From Gnetum montanum (lineage: Eukaryota; Streptophyta; Gnetopsida; Gnetales; Gnetaceae), in contig MNCI01020716.1 of assembly GCA_015680685.1 (NCBI GenBank), forward strand, positions 63,400 through 127,399: 64,000 bases of DNA. Direction: 5' to 3'. The notes under the pieces were generated by a model, which saw only the letters and a list, made by a program, of their open reading frames with translations, was not told the origin of the DNA and did not search any database. The position numbers and the translations under genes are program-made. Position 1 is the stretch's first letter. Each line of letters starts with the position of its first letter. Shown here in pieces: positions 34,858 through 48,253 of this stretch.

Positions 34858-36110
34858 ATGGTAACCAATCAACCTCCAGCTCCCTTGGTGAGTAACCCCT
34901 TTAACTTTACAAACTATCATGATATTCCAAAATTACTTGAAAACCTAACTTTGTTCTTTGATCCCACAACCCCTACTAGTGATGCCCACCAACATATACA
35001 ATGTTTTGAAACCTTATTAAGAATCCATAACATTATCCAAAAATACATAGCATGTAGGATATTTGTGACAACTTTCAGAACCAAAGCCACCCAATGGTCT
35101 TTGATGCTCCCTAATGCCTTTACCAACTCATGTCAAGAATTTAAAAATAAGTTCATGCTTTAGTTCTATAAGTTCACTAGACTGGCCTTAGCATTAAGCA
35201 CCTTTACAAGCTTAAGAAAATTACTTAGGGAGAATGTTTGGGATTACAATCTAAGATTCTTCCATCAACTTTCTTATGTGCCAAGTGAGATACGTTCACA
35301 ACCTGGTGGCATTCTCAATTTTTACTTGTCTAGCATTGACCAATTCTTTGCCTATTCCATTAAATCTAATCCCAACATAACATAAATACAAGGAGAAATG
35401 GCTAAAGCCATTGAGTTAGAACAAATTATCCTCATGAATAACATTCAAACTCAATTTGGAATGATGAGTGTTAGTAACCCTATGCAATCTAGTGCTCTAC
35501 CTTTACCAATTTTCCCAATGACCAATACTATGTTTCAAACTCCTTTGCCCTTTCAACTAACAATTATTTTTAAAGTTTAGCATATTCTTCCTTTCTACCA
35601 TCTAATATTGATTTAAATGATGACCATTCAAAAGACTTAATTCAATCCATCATGAAACCAAATGGAATATCTAATCCTATTGGGCCTACAACTCAAACTC
35701 AAAATCAAATGATCTAGATACTAACTTCACTTCAAAAACTTTCTAATGAAGTAGTTGAATTAAAGTGAAATAATAACAAGGTTCCTATATAATCTGAAAA
35801 GCCAAGTACATTAATCAGTGATTATTATTGTTGTCTCCATAACACTATGCAACATTTTGAGAAAACTTGTTCTCAATTTTTAGCATTATACGATGACAAT
35901 GCCCAAAGTCAACAAAACCCCAATTATGGTCTTGAACATGCCCCATGAAACAGAAAGTGAAAAATTTCCTTCATTTGAACAAGTCATGGTAAGTGATCCC
36001 AACCTACATAACACTTGCTACCATAGACTTTGTAACATTATGAACACCCCACATCAACAAACTAGGAATAATCCTTATACTCCTCCAAATAGACAAACTC
36101 CTAGTTAAAA
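34858..36110 (+). pseudogene. Element E gag remnant
   Basis: From an ATG at 34,858 the frame reads MVTNQPPAPLVSNPFNFTNY and FFDPTTPTSDAHQHIQCFE, then FRTKATQWSLMLPNAFTNSC and EFKNKFML, the capsid-like core of gypsy gag. Near 35,820 comes YYCCLHNTMQHFEKTCSQFL, the position of the zinc-binding segment in this type of gag. Stops and frame changes are frequent after 35,163. Confidence 0.7.
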
Positions 36111-36359
36111 TAACACCAATAATCAAACCGGGTCATCTAAAAAAAACATCCCACAATGACGAAACTCCCTTTCTATACTTAGAAGAACTCCATAAGAAGC
36201 CAAAGATGAACATAATACTTATGATCTAGTTGAGAATTTGAAAAGAGTACAAGCCAACATTTCAATGTATGATCTTCTATATTTTAATGAAATGAAAGAT
36301 GTGATTCAAAAATAGTTGATACACCTAAAACCAATAAATAAAAATCTCCAACAACCAAA

Positions 36360-36962
36360 ATGCAAGGTCATTTTTCAAAAAGTCCTAATTCATTAGCAAT
36401 ACAAAATTCATGTAATCACATGTTAAATAAGAAAGACCAACCTTCCTTTCTAACAACTTTGATCATGTTAGGAAAGATTATGCATAATTGCTTAATGGAT
36501 TTTGGTGCAACTGTTAGTGTCATGCCACTTAAGATATATAAAACATTAGGAGCATAAATGATAACATAAGCAAGAAGTGCGATACAACTTGATGGATCTA
36601 ATGTACCTCTGGTAGGATCATTAAAAGGAGTGAAAGTACAACTTAAATAGTACCATACATTTACATGTTATATGAATATCTCAGTAGTTGATATGCCATC
36701 CACTTATGGTGTGCTTTTATCTATGACTTTTGGAGCCATGTTTGGAAGCTTCTTTAGGTCAAATCTCTCAGAATTATTAATTTCAATTAAAGGAATGTTT
36801 AAATATATGGTTATACCAAGAGAGCCTTTCTATAAACAAGCGGTAACAACTTTTGATCAACAAAATCAATCTTTGGAAAATAAAAATATTAATATTTATA
36901 TTGGAGTTATTGAAGTTGGGCTTGGCAAAAATGTTATAAATGACCATGAGAGTAAAACCTAA
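36360..36962 (+). pseudogene. Element E aspartic protease remnant
   Basis: The frame reads NCLMDFGATVSVMPLKIYKT, in which the catalytic DSGA has become DFGA, and then, after a stop, ISVVDMPSTYGVLLSMTFGA and IKGMFKYMVIPREPFYKQ. This order is the retropepsin and its C-terminal extension. The serine change and the stop near 36,558 indicate loss of function. Confidence 0.75.
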
Positions 36963-37489
36963 GAAATAAATCCTTTGCTTCTAGTGAATGTGAAGAAATC
37001 TATGAAGATACCTTGCCTTATTATCAACATGATAAAAAAAACATCTCTTTTGGGTAACTAGCCACCATCAGGAGAGGATAAAGATATAAATGAGATTCTA
37101 ACCATTAAAATATTAGAAGGTGTGCCAAATTTTAAGGCTATATCCATTGAAAACATTCCTAGAGAAATAAATTATGTTCCTGATTTATCAGTTCAAATGG
37201 CCACTACTTTAGATGTCCATTTAGACACATGCTTGGGATTCTAAAATAATTATTCAAAAGGTTAACTCTTATTCTATTGCAAATAATATATTTTCTTTCC
37301 AAGTGTTGATGATGATAATCATATTCATGTATTTTTATTTTCTAATGGTAAATTTAGTGATTAATGTTTTAAAGTCTCTTAAATTAATGAAGAAATTATG
37401 TCAAAGGATGTCATACTTTTCAAATAATATCTCTCTTAAAATAGCAACTAGAGAATATTTATTTGATGACTTATAGAAACTTAAACTTG

Positions 37490-37918
37490 TTAGACCTAAG
37501 ATTAAAACTTGGATGAAAGAAGAAATTGATTAAACTTTTAGAATCTAAAATTATTTATCTTGTGAACCATTCAAGTTGGACATCAAATTTAGTGCATGTT
37601 AGAAAATGTTTATGCATTGTTTTTTGTAGCCTTAATCATCAAGAAATTTTTAAAAGATGATTTGATAAGAAATATATAGGTAAAGTCTTTAAAATAGGAT
37701 ATCTAGTCGTAAAATGAAATAGAGAATTTGGTTAAATAGGTCCTCAAAGTAAGTTTTCTCCTATGTGGTTAGGCCCATACCATGTTACAGATGTCTTAGA
37801 TCCCAATGTGTACAAAATTGCTAATTTGCAAGGGTAAAAATTAAATAAAAATTTTAATGAATTTCATTTAAAGAATTTCTACTCAGGTGCCCCACATGGA
37901 CACTTGGTAGAATTATAA
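37490..37918 (+). pseudogene. Element E RT start fused to the integrase tail
   Basis: LLESKIIYLVNHSSWTSNL and VHVRKC correspond to the N-terminal end of reverse transcriptase; a short stretch later the frame is FKIGYLVVK, then SKFSPMWLGPYHVTDVL and NEFHLKNFYSGAPHGHLVEL, the C-terminal end of integrase, with a stop at about 37,918. About 1.5-2.5 kb of pol must be missing near 37,640. Confidence 0.72.
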
Positions 37919-39361
37919 TCTCATGCTTTCTTCCCTTTCATCATGCATTTCATTTGTATATAGTTGCATTTGCATATTTTCTTTACATTTCCATCATTTG
38001 TTCCTTACCATATTAGTTTTGGTTCGATTTGTACTTTTCATATGAGTTTAGTAATCATTATGATTATTTGAGTTACTAGGCATTGGGTCATCATAGCACC
38101 ATTTGAAAATAATGCAAGTATAATTCTCTATATGCTATATCATATTACTATTATATAAAATCTCCTTATATGATATACTTTAATATTTTATTGATTCTTC
38201 CCAATCTCTTTCAAGGTAAAGCTTTATTAGTTATCTTAGATTATGGAGGATGGAAACTATGCTAACTTATCATGTTCAAGTAAATGTAGGATATGTGAGT
38301 TTGAAGAATGGTTAGCGAAAATCACTAGGTGACCATGGAAAATTCCATTTTCCCTCTCATAATCCTCAGCCCTCAAGTGTGATGACCCATGGCTATCCTA
38401 TGAGCAATAAGGTGAAATATGTTTATCTCCACTTGAGAACCTTTAGCCACCCAAGAAACCTACTATGATGGCATCTAGATTGTAATTAAAAGGTAAATAC
38501 ATGAGGGTTGAACTATACCATGGGAAAAATTCCAAAAAACCATGTCTTTGTTAGTGTAGCTAATCAGCCAGACTTGTGTTGGAATTCCTATGTTAAAAAT
38601 GAAGTACACCATGAGCAAAGTTTCCTCAAGAAAAAAAAAGACAAAAGAAGAAGAATGAAGACCATGTTCATTAGCAGTGTAATAAGTTCCTAAGTATGAT
38701 GGGATCTAGCAGCAATCCTCACCCTAGCATCCATTCCCCTTTTAAACCTATTTTCCAAAATTCAAGAAAAATAAAAGGGAGAAAAGAAAATAATCCCTTT
38801 TCACCCATTTCCTTTCTAAATGTCAGAAAAAGAAAAAAAAGAGACCCAAGTTAAAATCTAAAAGTTGTGACTAACTATGATCTAAGATAAGCTTATCCTC
38901 TTCATTAACTTTACTATAAGTATTGTTCTCAAAGTAGTCCACATTTACTTTTACCTTGTGAGAAGATTGGGAATGAGATCTTAATTATATATATATGTAT
39001 CTATGTAGTTAAGGTTATGATTTATAAAGATTATACATTTTGATCCTAATTAAATAAAATGGTGTGGTAAGGGTGGCCCATGTCTAGTTCTCTCTTGATT
39101 ATATGGTTATTTTAATCATGTTTAGATCAGTATAATTCACTTTAAAATTTCAATTTGTCTACATTTTATGATCTTTTTGATCCTCTATCTTTACATCTCC
39201 TTTTAAAATTTCTATAGTTTTTTTTTTTTTGGTTTCTTACACTTGCATGCAATTTCTACTTTGGCGGCTAAGTGTTGATGCCAATGTTTCCCATGTTAGT
39301 CGTGGGGCCATGACTTATTGGTCTAATCACCAAGGTATGGTTTCACAATTTGAATATGGTT
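37919..39361. other. 3' non-coding region of element E
   Basis: No coding frame. Purine-rich runs near 38,770-38,850 could hold the polypurine tract, so the right LTR may begin left of 39,362. A poly-T run lies at 39,218-39,230. Confidence 0.4.
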
Positions 39362-41311
39362 CTTTCAATGAGAGGTACCATGCAACCTTTAAATTATATT
39401 CATCTATCAATAGAATCCCATCTCCTCACAATGATGACCCGTACTTATAGTTTGGTTTTGGGTTTTGATCTTCCCTTTCCTCTAAAATGATGATCCCTAA
39501 TTATATTTTACTTAACTTCTACTTAAAGCATTATTATATGTACAAAAGAAAATATAAAAAACATTTAAGAGGTTGTTATAAGAACTAGATGATGGTACAT
39601 ATCACCAACATGAAAAAAAAACTTTTATAGAACTTAATTGAAATTTTTGTGACATATTATCCAATGAAATCAAACCCATAACTTAACCTTTCTAAATCAA
39701 ACATTTAGATTTGACACTAGCCCTAATTTTTTTAAATTTATAAACCTTAGGATTCTATGTATGTAGACTTAAGTCATGCTAAGGCCCCACTACAATGAGG
39801 TGTTGTTGGCATAAGTTGCTTACACAAAACCCCTATGCTAAATATTTCTAAATTTAGATTTATATTCTATGTAAGAGAGACAATCCTCTTGACATTATAG
39901 AAATTTTTAGGATATCATATCCATCTGAAATAACATTCAACATCTCTAGGAAGTTGCAATGTGAAGTTCATTAATTCTCAAAGGGTTTTGATAGCTCAGA
40001 GTTCAAATATATCTTCTTCTTAGTCCTTCAAGTTAACTTTCACTTTCAATAACATATGAATGAAAGATATGGAGGGTGCATATTGTCCTTACTTGAATAA
40101 ACAACTCAAAGATATGTTGGATGAAGAATTAAAAATATGAGTTGAAGCTGTAAATTTGGATTCAAACATAATAATAAACATTACTAAAAATATCAATGGC
40201 CCATCAAATAAGGAGCTAGCTAGCACAATAGTAGGTGTTTCATGGGAGTCATGGCAGTGGTGGGTAATGTGGGCAACATGAGTAACCTATGTGCAAGTAG
40301 TGGTACATGTGGATGTAATTGATGGTGGTGGACATGGTTGAGTGGTAGACATGGGCATTCATAACAGTGGTGGGGAGCGACTTATAAGAGGGGAAGCAGT
40401 CAGCAAAAAAGAGGGGAAAACATCATCAGAGGTCTCCTACTCACTAGTTGTGGATGGGAGTCAGAAGGTGGCAACACATAGTGTCAAAAAGTAAATAGCA
40501 GCAACGCATGGGGATGATGATCATCTCTTGGCTTCCCTCTCTGTTGTCAATAGGCATGTCAATAGGGCATGTAGACAACATGCATGTGGTAGGTAGTCAC
40601 TAGGCAATTAGAACAAGGTCTCTCTCTCTTGGCGATTAGCGAGCAAAGGGCATTTGTGGCAGTAGCATCCACAATAGATTCTAATGGCTACAACATGTGC
40701 ATGCATCAATAGGATCATGGCAATCAACTACTGGTGATGAGCAGGTGTGAACAACTATGGAAATGGTGAATGTAGGAAGCATGTGGTGATGTTGCAGGAA
40801 ACATGCCGTAGCAATCGTAGCATGCAACGATGACACATGAACAATAGTAGATGATGGTAACTAAGGGCAAAAGCAATAGATGGCAGTGCATTTTAAAGGT
40901 GCAAATGACAGAGGTAGTGGTGTGAGCCGGTAGTAGCTGATGCGTAATAAGAGCCTATGGATGGCAACAAGAATCAAGTGTGATAGACAATAATGCATGC
41001 CAATGATAGTAACAAATGGAAGTAATGGCAATGGTGGCAACACATTCTTGCACAATGGTGTTTTTTTATATAAAGGTAGTAGGGTTTTTTGCTCGATAGC
41101 AACAATGTTGTGAGTAGTGATAGGCAATAGTGGTGAATGATACCATCTCAACAACAAGGGGGTAGGATCCCTATTTAATTATTTAATGTCACATATCTCT
41201 CTTTAGATGAGACTATTACTAGGTTTCCATGCCCATACGGGAGGTAGCCTATGCAATAGTCTCCCTAAATGAGTTTTTGTAAGTGTTGATGTGTCCAAAA
41301 TTTACACATCA
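39362..41311 (+). repeat. 3' LTR of element E
   Basis: Matches the left LTR from TCTTTCAATGAGAG to the end CAAAATTTACACATCA. It is followed by AGAATGGCATCC. Confidence 0.75.
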
Positions 41312-43943
41312 AGAATGGCATCCTAAAATAAAATGGGCTGCCATATTTATGTAAGTGGTGTAAAAACTTATTCAACCATGTTTTTGTAAGAAAGAATTAG
41401 AAATAAAAAAATGAAATTGCAAACCATGTAGCCTACCATCATATTCATCTATTGAGTAGCACAAAAACTGACTCATCAATTTTCTCATCGCATTCATGAA
41501 CCTTTAATAGTATGAAGTTGTTGCAGCATGTGTGCCAATCATTCTCCTATTATAAATAATTTAAACATCATTTCAAAAGAAAAAAAATCAATTGTCTTTG
41601 ACTATGATTTGTTTGTAGTCATAAATATGAACCATTCAGCATGCCAAAACCTTTTATCTTGATTTATTCCCTATGCTACCACAAACACCTATAAGGCTGC
41701 AATGCACATTTAAATGCTCAATTTCCAAAAATATTTGCAAAAGAAATTTTAACATGGAAAAATTGAAGAAATAAGATACTATGATTAGATCTATTCTACC
41801 ATCTAGAGACATTAACTATATTTTCACCCAAAAGGTCAAAATTGTTAATTGTTAACTAATTAATAACTAACTCTAACATATTTTTTTAAACTTGGTATCT
41901 TAGGTTTCCTTATATTGTAAATAATAGTTTGTTAGTTGGAATTTCACAGAGACCACCACTATACCTCTTGTATTATTATCTAAATTCTACCAAAGTATTG
42001 TGCTAACTGTATGTCCTCCAAACTTAAAATGTGGTAGTCTAATTTACTTTCAAAATAATGAGATGATTCTTTTTATAATCCATAATTTTGAGTATCACAA
42101 ATTCTAAATTTATTATATTTTTTATTTTTTCAAATTTCAAATTTATAAAGTTAACATCTTGTATTGCTTTTCATGTTTGGATGCAAATCTAATAGAATCT
42201 TCATTTCTTTTTTATTACAAATGCCTCAAGATTTATGGGTTTTAGCTACTCAAATTTTTTATGCTTAAATGCATTGTACCTTAATTAATATCACATTATT
42301 TTGATAAATTTGTATGCTTGGTTTTGTTTATAGTATTAATAAAGGATTTATAGACCCTCAACTAATTTTTATATGCTTGCCCTTGTGGGGCCTCTCTTGG
42401 CAGGATGAATATTGAGCCTTGAGGGAACAAGGATATATAGTTAGTGTAATACTTGTAACACTAATCAAACTATGCTATCGTCATAAATAAAATATGAGAG
42501 AATGCTCATTAATACTTGTCAAAACATTTATAGGAGGTAGGAAGTTCATATATGAATTTAAATATTAATTGGTGCCATCACTTACATCCTAGAAAATTTG
42601 CTAAATATGAAGTTTAAATATATTGCTTTGCTTGTAAGAAGTTAACTACAAGGTCATTTATTTGGTTCATATTTTTTGAATATAGATATAAATCCAAGTA
42701 ACTAAAGAAATAAGAGTTTTTAAACATTAAAAAAGGACATAAAAATAGAAGGCAATCATTGTAATGGAAAATGGGCAAGCTAAATAACAAGATACTTCAT
42801 GTAATCAATGATGTAGAGCCTACTTGTTAAGGTACGTAATATTTATCCTAAATTCACATAGTTTGATTCCAATGTATTAATTAATATATAAAAATTGATT
42901 AAAATTTTAGTTTAATAAATAATAAATAATTAGATAAAATAAATATACTTATCAAAATTTATGCATTACATTTAAGGATTTTAATATTAAAATATAATTG
43001 TACTCAACCTTTAAATTTAAGTTTTTCATTATAAGCTTCCCTTCGAGATGGATACATTTGTTGACATATCCTTATATTAAAAATTAAAATAATTCAAGTC
43101 AATAGTTTAATGTATCAAACCCATGTTTGAGTTCAATTAATTAAAAAATGCATTAGTTAGTAAGTGTAGGCATAAAGGTTTGATGGAAAGTGTGATGGTC
43201 CACAAAGTAGAGTTGATGCATAACCTAATAGCTGCACACATTGGAAATGATGGAAAGATAATAGTGTTCCTATCCAACCTTCATTCGAACCTAATAGCAG
43301 CTCTTCCTCTAGTCCATGCATAGTCTAGCAACTTATTTTCCTGTATGGTCTTCAAGATCACTTTTGAGTTTACCATACCAAAATCATGAATGAGCAAGAC
43401 CGAATCAACACAACCCAAAGAATAAGAACATTACTTGGTATACAAGTATAGTACTTCGCAATAACATCAACATAATGAAAAAAAGTAAAAAAAAAATAGG
43501 AGAAAGAGAGGATAAGAAGCTGGAGTAGAAGCGAAGATGCTTGTGTTTCTTCACAAGAGGCCACCAACCAGCCAATGAAAGGGCCCAAAGATGCAAACGT
43601 AGCTTGCATTGCTGGCAGGAAGAACATAAAAGGCCATCATGTGTTCAAGCCAACAAAAATTATCACTCAAAAAGGCCTAGAAATGCCCATAAAAAAGCAA
43701 CCACAACCACCTAAGCTTCGTTTTTAAAGTGTGTTTTCACAATAAGTCCCAGTAACAGAGAGATTCAGACTAACAAAACAACCACGACAGATGTGAAAGA
43801 GGAGGCGCTTCAGCACGGGAAGGAGGAAACGGATGACCATGAATCCACACCATGGATGCCCACCTTCTTGTTCCTTTACCCTAAAAAGCGGTTGTCAATG
43901 AATGAGCGGCTTCAATGGTCACAAAGTTCTAAAACATGACGGG
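41312..43943. other. AT-rich intergenic DNA, nothing recognised
   Basis: I see no frame with family motifs and no LTR ends. From about 43,200 the composition becomes more balanced, so an old low-copy sequence is possible, but no gene can be named. Confidence 0.4.
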
Positions 43944-44065
43944 CAAGAGTGTAGCATAAAATCAACTTGGTTTCTAGCTATGGCAAAACAAACAATCGAT
44001 GATGTAAGAGTGCTGCACAAAATCAACTTGGTTTCTAGCTATGGCAAAACAAACAATCAATGATG
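43944..44065. repeat. 61-bp tandem duplication
   Basis: 43,944-44,004 and 44,005-44,065 are adjacent copies with a handful of differences (AAATCAACTTGGTTTCTAGC shared). No N is present, so this is a true duplication and not a contig join. Confidence 0.8.
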
Positions 44066-44269
44066 CTATTTGGAACATTCAGTTACACATTAATCCCACA
44101 TGTGTAACAAACCTGCTCCAGCTTCTACATATATTAATGATACCAAAACAGTCTAAGCATTTGGAGGTTGTGGGTGGGGATGTCCTTCAGCCAAAGATGG
44201 GGTGGATATGTGAACCCCATCATTTGGAACATGGCCCATAAAGCTCTACAACCAATATTTTCAGCAATG

Positions 44270-44870
44270 AAATTCATCACAAATGGGCCTTGCACCCACA
44301 CTCTCCATTTTTTGTTTGTATGGCGCAAAATATTCATGAAAATAGGAAAGATATAAAAAAATTAATAACCTATAAATTACCATGTACACCATTGTTTACC
44401 ACACGCTCCACTTTTTGTTTTTATGGTGCAAAATATTTATGAAAATAGGAAAGATATAAAAAAATTAATAGCCTATAAATTACCATGTACACCATTGTTT
44501 GATGCACTAAGGAGTTAACTTAAAAAGGTAGAGGCAGGAAAGATATAAAAAAATTAATATCCTATAAATTACCATGTACATCATTGTTTGATGCACTAAG
44601 GAGTTAACTTAATCACAAATGGGCCTTGCACCCACACACTCCATTTTTTGTTTGTATGGCGCAAAATATTTATGAAAAAATCCAAAGCAGGAAAGATATA
44701 AAAAAATTAATAGCCTATAAATTACCATTTACACCATTGTTTGATGCACCAAGGAGTTAACTTAAAAGGGTAGAGATAGGAAAGATATAAAAAAATTAAT
44801 AGCCTATAAATTGCCATGTACACCATTGTTTGATGCACTAAGGAGTTAACTTAAAAGGGTAGAGAGTTGC
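44270..44870. repeat. Complex tandem repeat, five units
   Basis: GGAAAGATATAAAAAAATTA recurs at about 44,345, 44,446, 44,537, 44,689 and 44,778, each followed by a CCTATAAATTACCATGTACA block. Four of them continue into TTGTTTGATGCACYAAGGAG. A second module (CACAAATGGGCCTTGCACCC with TTTTTTGTTTGTATGGCGCA) is present before the first unit, in part before the second and again before the fourth. Spacings are 101, 91, 152 and 89 bp. Confidence 0.8.
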
Positions 44871-45978
44871 TTATAGGATAACTATTGTTTGTATTTTTAG
44901 GTTCTTTCATGAGTAGGTAACTATTGATTGAAAATGCCGAAAAATTACAAAATTGTATTAAGTTTTGTGAAGATTTTGGTCTTTTACATAGATAAAAAAT
45001 TTGCTCCAATTGTAGAATACTGATGAAAATGAGAAGGGATGCTTCACACAAAAAAATATTATGATTCATATGTTCCCAATGGGATGCTAAAGAAAGCATT
45101 CATTATGAAACGTGGCTCTAGAATTCAAAGTTGAATAATGTGGATGTCATAAGAAGAAAGCAAAGTTGAATATCATACCTTTTCTTAATTTAGTTGATGA
45201 ACTCCATTAATAAGTAACCTTGAAAGATATTACACAAATCTTTACTTACATTGGATATTTCAAAAAAATTATTAAATTAATAGTTTTTATGTCTAATTGG
45301 TTTAGTTTAAATCTAATTAGTTATTAAAAAATAAATGGGTTCTATTCTATGGTATTGATCATTCATATTAGTCATAACACACAGATTTTGGAATTTTTTT
45401 CTTTTTAAATTTAGAATCATGTGATTTGTATTTTCAAAACCAATGATTTTTTTGAAGTAATTTTATTTAATGTTTGAAGTAATTTTTTTTGAGAAGTTCA
45501 TTAAAAAAAACCCAATCATCAATATGCTAAGTAGGAAATCATACGTATATATTCTTACGTTTTCTTTGAAAGTTTCCAAAATACAATTTTCCTTTTGGAG
45601 AATCTGGAAGAAGAGAAAGTATCATTATGAAGGCCATAAAAAAAATATTTAGGATGCATGCATCATGATGGCCAAAGATAAAATGACCTTTTATCATGCA
45701 TAAAAATAAGTGAGCCTTGGTTAATGCTAATGGTATCCCTATTATTCATTGTTCCTATACATGTTAAAATAATTTGTAAACAAATGCTATATAGATGTGT
45801 GGTGTAGACCTTATTGATAAGAATCATTGAAAATCTTGAAAAACTTCAAAACTAGTTCTTATTGGATAAATTCAAGGTGAAAACTGAAGTTCCTTTAGAA
45901 GCTAATTTGTTGAGATTGAAAGCTGAAACAATATATCATTTCTTAATATTTTACATGAGAAATAAAATTATATTGTAA
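44871..45978. other. AT-rich flank of the nested copia element
   Basis: No coding frame or repeat border recognised up to the copia LTR start at 45,979. Confidence 0.4.
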
Positions 45979-46250
45979 TGTAAGAAATTTTTTCTATAAC
46001 ACATTGATCAAAACATGCATCTAACCGAATTACAAAAAATCAATGAAATGCAAAAATAAAAAAAATTGACCTCCAACCATTGATTCCCTTGTTTGGAATA
46101 CGTGAACATGTTTTGAAGACTGTTTTGGATTTTTTTATCACACTAATGCTAAAAAATGATGGTGTTTGTAAACTTTGAGTGTTTATGATACGGACCTAAA
46201 AACTATAATGTTGTAGTAAGTCTGATATCTTCTAGTGTTTGTTTGTTCTC
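45979..46250 (-). repeat. Copia element F 3' LTR, left part
   Basis: From TGTAAGAAATTTTTTC to GTTTGTTCTC, homologous to 31,508-31,78x and 62,618-62,90x. It is interrupted at the target duplication TTCTC. Confidence 0.8.
46246..46250. repeat. Target-site duplication TTCTC, left copy (gypsy A)
   Basis: TTCTC precedes the gypsy LTR start TAATGTGTAGCGG. The same pentamer follows the LTR end TTCATCA at 56,798-56,802. Confidence 0.72.
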
Positions 46251-47080
46251 TAATGTGTAGCGGGCATCCCCTACATCCAAACATATGAATTACAAGCATT
46301 TATGCATGATCTAGTTAAATTCCATGTACGGGACTAGTTGTGGCATCTAGATCATTATGCCTTGATCACAATTCATTATCTTCCCACTTGGACTAGTGGT
46401 AGCTTTGTCACGTATGATTTAGCCTAAAGTGAGGCATATGATGGTTGATGTTATTTTTTCCCTATGCAACTTTTAATAATAATAGAGAAATAAATTATTT
46501 AATCTAATTACCAACAAAAAGATAAAATCTAAACTAGCCTATGGGCAATAAGTGTTCATTCCTAGCTTGCCATACATGTCCTGAACCCACGTATCCACTA
46601 CTGGGATTACTAAGCACTATGATACTGGGTGAACCAAACAATAACATTACTAGGATTACCAAGTGAATACATGTCTATGCTCAAAATTGGTCATGCTCAT
46701 TTAGCCAGTTCATTAACATGCATGAAAATGTAAGTATTAACTATATACATGAAAAGTAAATTACAAGGAAATTAAATATATTCTAAGTCAAAGAGCTACA
46801 ATGAATAAGAATCAATCTCGATGTTATTTCCATTCATGGAATATGTCTAGGTACATTGCCATTTGAATAAGATGTCATACAATTGACTTAGATCCATACT
46901 ACAAGCACTCATGGACTATTTTCTAAGACTACTAAATAAAATTGCAAGAGTACACCTACTCTATTAACAAAAGAATGGGATGAATTATGCATCCAAGTGT
47001 TGCATTTATAAGTAGGCATACATCCCATGATATTGGATATTTGATATTGAAACTTATGATTTGAAACTTATTCAACATAG
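46251..47080 (-). repeat. LTR of gypsy element A, left copy
   Basis: Aligns with 27,015-27,8xx including GGACTAGTTGTGGCATCTAG, with TATA-like GCATTTATAAG near 47,002 and decayed GATATT motifs at 47,029-47,046. Its right end is missing. Confidence 0.72.
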
Positions 47081-47393
47081 AATGGGATGTCCATGGGTAT
47101 CTTAGAAGTTAAATATAGATCATGTCTTTATTCCAAACAACACACAACTGTCATGGTTGGGATGTTACACTATACTACGCAAAGGCAAAAGGCTCATAAT
47201 TATATGTAGTAGTGAGGTGAATAATGAAATGAGAAGGGATTATGAAGAACGGGATGTAAGAAGCTTTACCATGTTCAAAATAGGCTCTTGTGACAAATGT
47301 GATTAAAATAATCAACATAGCTATTCATCCAATTTTGGACCAAGTCCATATCATTAACAATAACCTTGCATTGATGTGTTCCCTCTTGCCTAC

Positions 47394-48253
47394 TGATGAG
47401 TGGTGAGGTACCCCTACACTCAACCATATGAAATGAGCATCGCACATGCGATCTGCTCAAACTCCACAGATGGACTAGTTGTGGCACCTAGACAATTAGC
47501 CTTAGGTTGCAGTTCGCTATCTTCCCACCTGGACTAGTATTTCATTTGTCATGTATGGTTTAGTCCAGATTAGGTGTATGATGTGTTCCTAATATATGCT
47601 ACTCCTGAAGGCAGTGGAAAATAATATTAACTAATCTAAGCTAGGAGGGAAAGGATAAGAAAATATAATCTAGCCTAAGTACGATGAGCAACTGATTCCT
47701 TGATCAATCGTACACATCTTGGACTTCATGCATGACTACCACTGGGACTACCAAGCGTAGGTCCTAGGTATGCAACTAGGATTACCATGCGTAGATCCTA
47801 GCTACATCACTGGGCTACCAAGCAGTCACACTTAAATGCTCGTAATCAAGTCGTACTCGTTCCATGTTCTAGGAGTTTAAGGGTGAGAGAGAAAACAGTA
47901 AATAACATTAAATAAATAATAGATAAATAAATAAAAAAGTGAATGCTATAATGATGAAGTAATCTTGATCTTTATTTCCGGTCATGTGCGTGTCCAAGTA
48001 CGACACACTCGAATAAAGACACTGTACAATTACATTCACCACACTGTGGGCAAACACGGGAAAAAAATATAACTCTAGAGGGATCAAACTGCCAGAGCTT
48101 CGCTACTCTAAGACTGGGATCCTTAACAAGGGAGAGCTGCTTCTTATTTATAGATATGGTAGTGGACTGCGATATCGCATACGTGATATCATAGGAAAGA
48201 TGTGATATCGCGGCAGACGCGATATCACGGCCTATGCAAATCGCATCTCATCA
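47394..48253 (-). repeat. 3' LTR of element B (860 bp)
   Basis: Bounded by TGATGAGTGGTGAGG and GCATCTCATCA, then the polypurine tract (TACCCCCATGACTG on plus). The best preserved LTR of the family in the window. Confidence 0.85.
48143..48226 (-). promoter_or_regulatory. LTR promoter of element B: TATA box and four GATATC sites
   Basis: The plus strand has CTTATTTATAG at 48,143 (TATA box on minus), then GATATC at 48,171, 48,185, 48,203 and 48,221, mostly in CGATATCGC or GTGATATCA contexts. In the direction of transcription the palindromes lie directly upstream of the TATA box. Confidence 0.6.

Larger units (their letters stand above)
32069..41311 (+). mobile_element. Ty3/gypsy element E with about 2-kb LTRs, internally deleted
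   Basis: Two direct repeats (32,069-34,091 and 39,362-41,311), similar throughout, flank gag, protease and fused RT-integrase remnants on the plus strand. Both repeats end TGTCCAAAATTTAYRCATCA. The left repeat is probably truncated at its start, since it begins at a short shared sequence inside a copia LTR, so the true LTR may be longer and no target duplication can be read. The element lacks the RT catalytic part, RNase H and the integrase core. Confidence 0.75.

Noticed and set aside
44270-44870. CRISPR-like array
   Set aside because: Repeats are long, adjacent, diverged and of plant context; no spacer structure.
45974-45978. Target duplication for the outer copia element (TGTAA left, TTTAA at 63,258)
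   Set aside because: One mismatch in five in AT-rich DNA; not strong enough to list as a feature.
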